Source of the DNA: Cordilura impudica
Lineage: Eukaryota > Arthropoda > Insecta > Diptera > Scathophagidae
NCBI GenBank assembly: GCA_963682025.1
Contig: OY821521.1
Span: 123,389,431-123,453,430 of the forward strand
Direction: 5' to 3'
Length of the DNA stretch: 64,000 nt
Part shown: one piece after another, positions 63,906 to 64,000 of the stretch
How the letters are laid out: each line of letters starts with the position of its first letter
Position numbering within the stretch: the first letter of the stretch is position 1
The notes under the pieces: generated by a model
What the model was told of the DNA's origin: nothing
What the model saw: the letters and a program-made list of their open reading frames with translations, nothing else
Database searches by the model: none
Made by a program: the position numbers and the translations under genes

Positions 63906-64000
63906 TCTACTCTTCACATCTGATTTACCAACAAATGTTAACACTCACACCTCGAGTGTGAAGTGTTCATTACGACTCATCAATAGCATGTAGATTTCTG

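Overview
The window is AT-rich eukaryotic DNA with GT-AG introns, insect-type transposons and one clear host gene exon. That exon (58633-59560) encodes the first part of a muscarinic acetylcholine receptor, closest to fly mAChR-A. Together with DINE-1-like repeats carrying GTCY microsatellites, an errantivirus-type LTR element and DD41D mariners, this points to a higher fly (Brachycera, plausibly a calyptrate). No bacterial feature is present.

Layout. 1-2.8 kb: a decayed PIF/Harbinger element (Myb/SANT-like gene facing an intron-containing transposase) with a DINE-1-like repeat at its edge. 3.2-3.8 and 7.2-7.5 kb: tandem arrays. 5.6-6.9 kb: a complete DD41D mariner with perfect ends and an open transposase. 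8.1-9.0 kb: a piggyBac-type pseudogene with an intron. 9.4-22.3 kb: arms of an imperfect inverted repeat bracket a broken multi-exon gene on the minus strand (exons about 21.2, 20.3, 19.8-19.3 and 10.3-9.8 kb). Its introns and exons have been invaded by a Helitron, a TAA-flanked MITE, a DINE-like repeat and a CR1-group retrotransposon. 23.5-29.1 kb: two oppositely oriented DD41D copies flank a segment that, compared with its relative at 10.9-18.7 kb, is inverted. 30-37 kb: a solo LTR, a zinc-finger fragment, DINE copies, a diverged U1 snRNA-like sequence (34867-35006) and a BEL/Pao gag remnant. 37.4-44.9 kb: a young gypsy/errantivirus-type element with 651-bp LTRs, gag, pol (one nonsense codon) and a truncated env-like end. 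45.2-57.8 kb: a BEL/Pao element split by a second CR1-group element and by a second BEL fragment, then a third BEL fragment and an LTR. 58.6-59.6 kb: the receptor exon. 60.8-63.9 kb: a dead LOA-like retrotransposon on the plus strand.

Apart from the receptor, almost all coding sequence belongs to mobile elements, and most is broken. The most informative points are the U1-like RNA with retained stem pairing, the inversion between mariner copies, the inverted-repeat-bracketed gene, and the textbook -1 frameshift signal between gag and pol of the gypsy-type element. All calls come from reading the sequence; no database search was made, and family names rest on recognised motifs.
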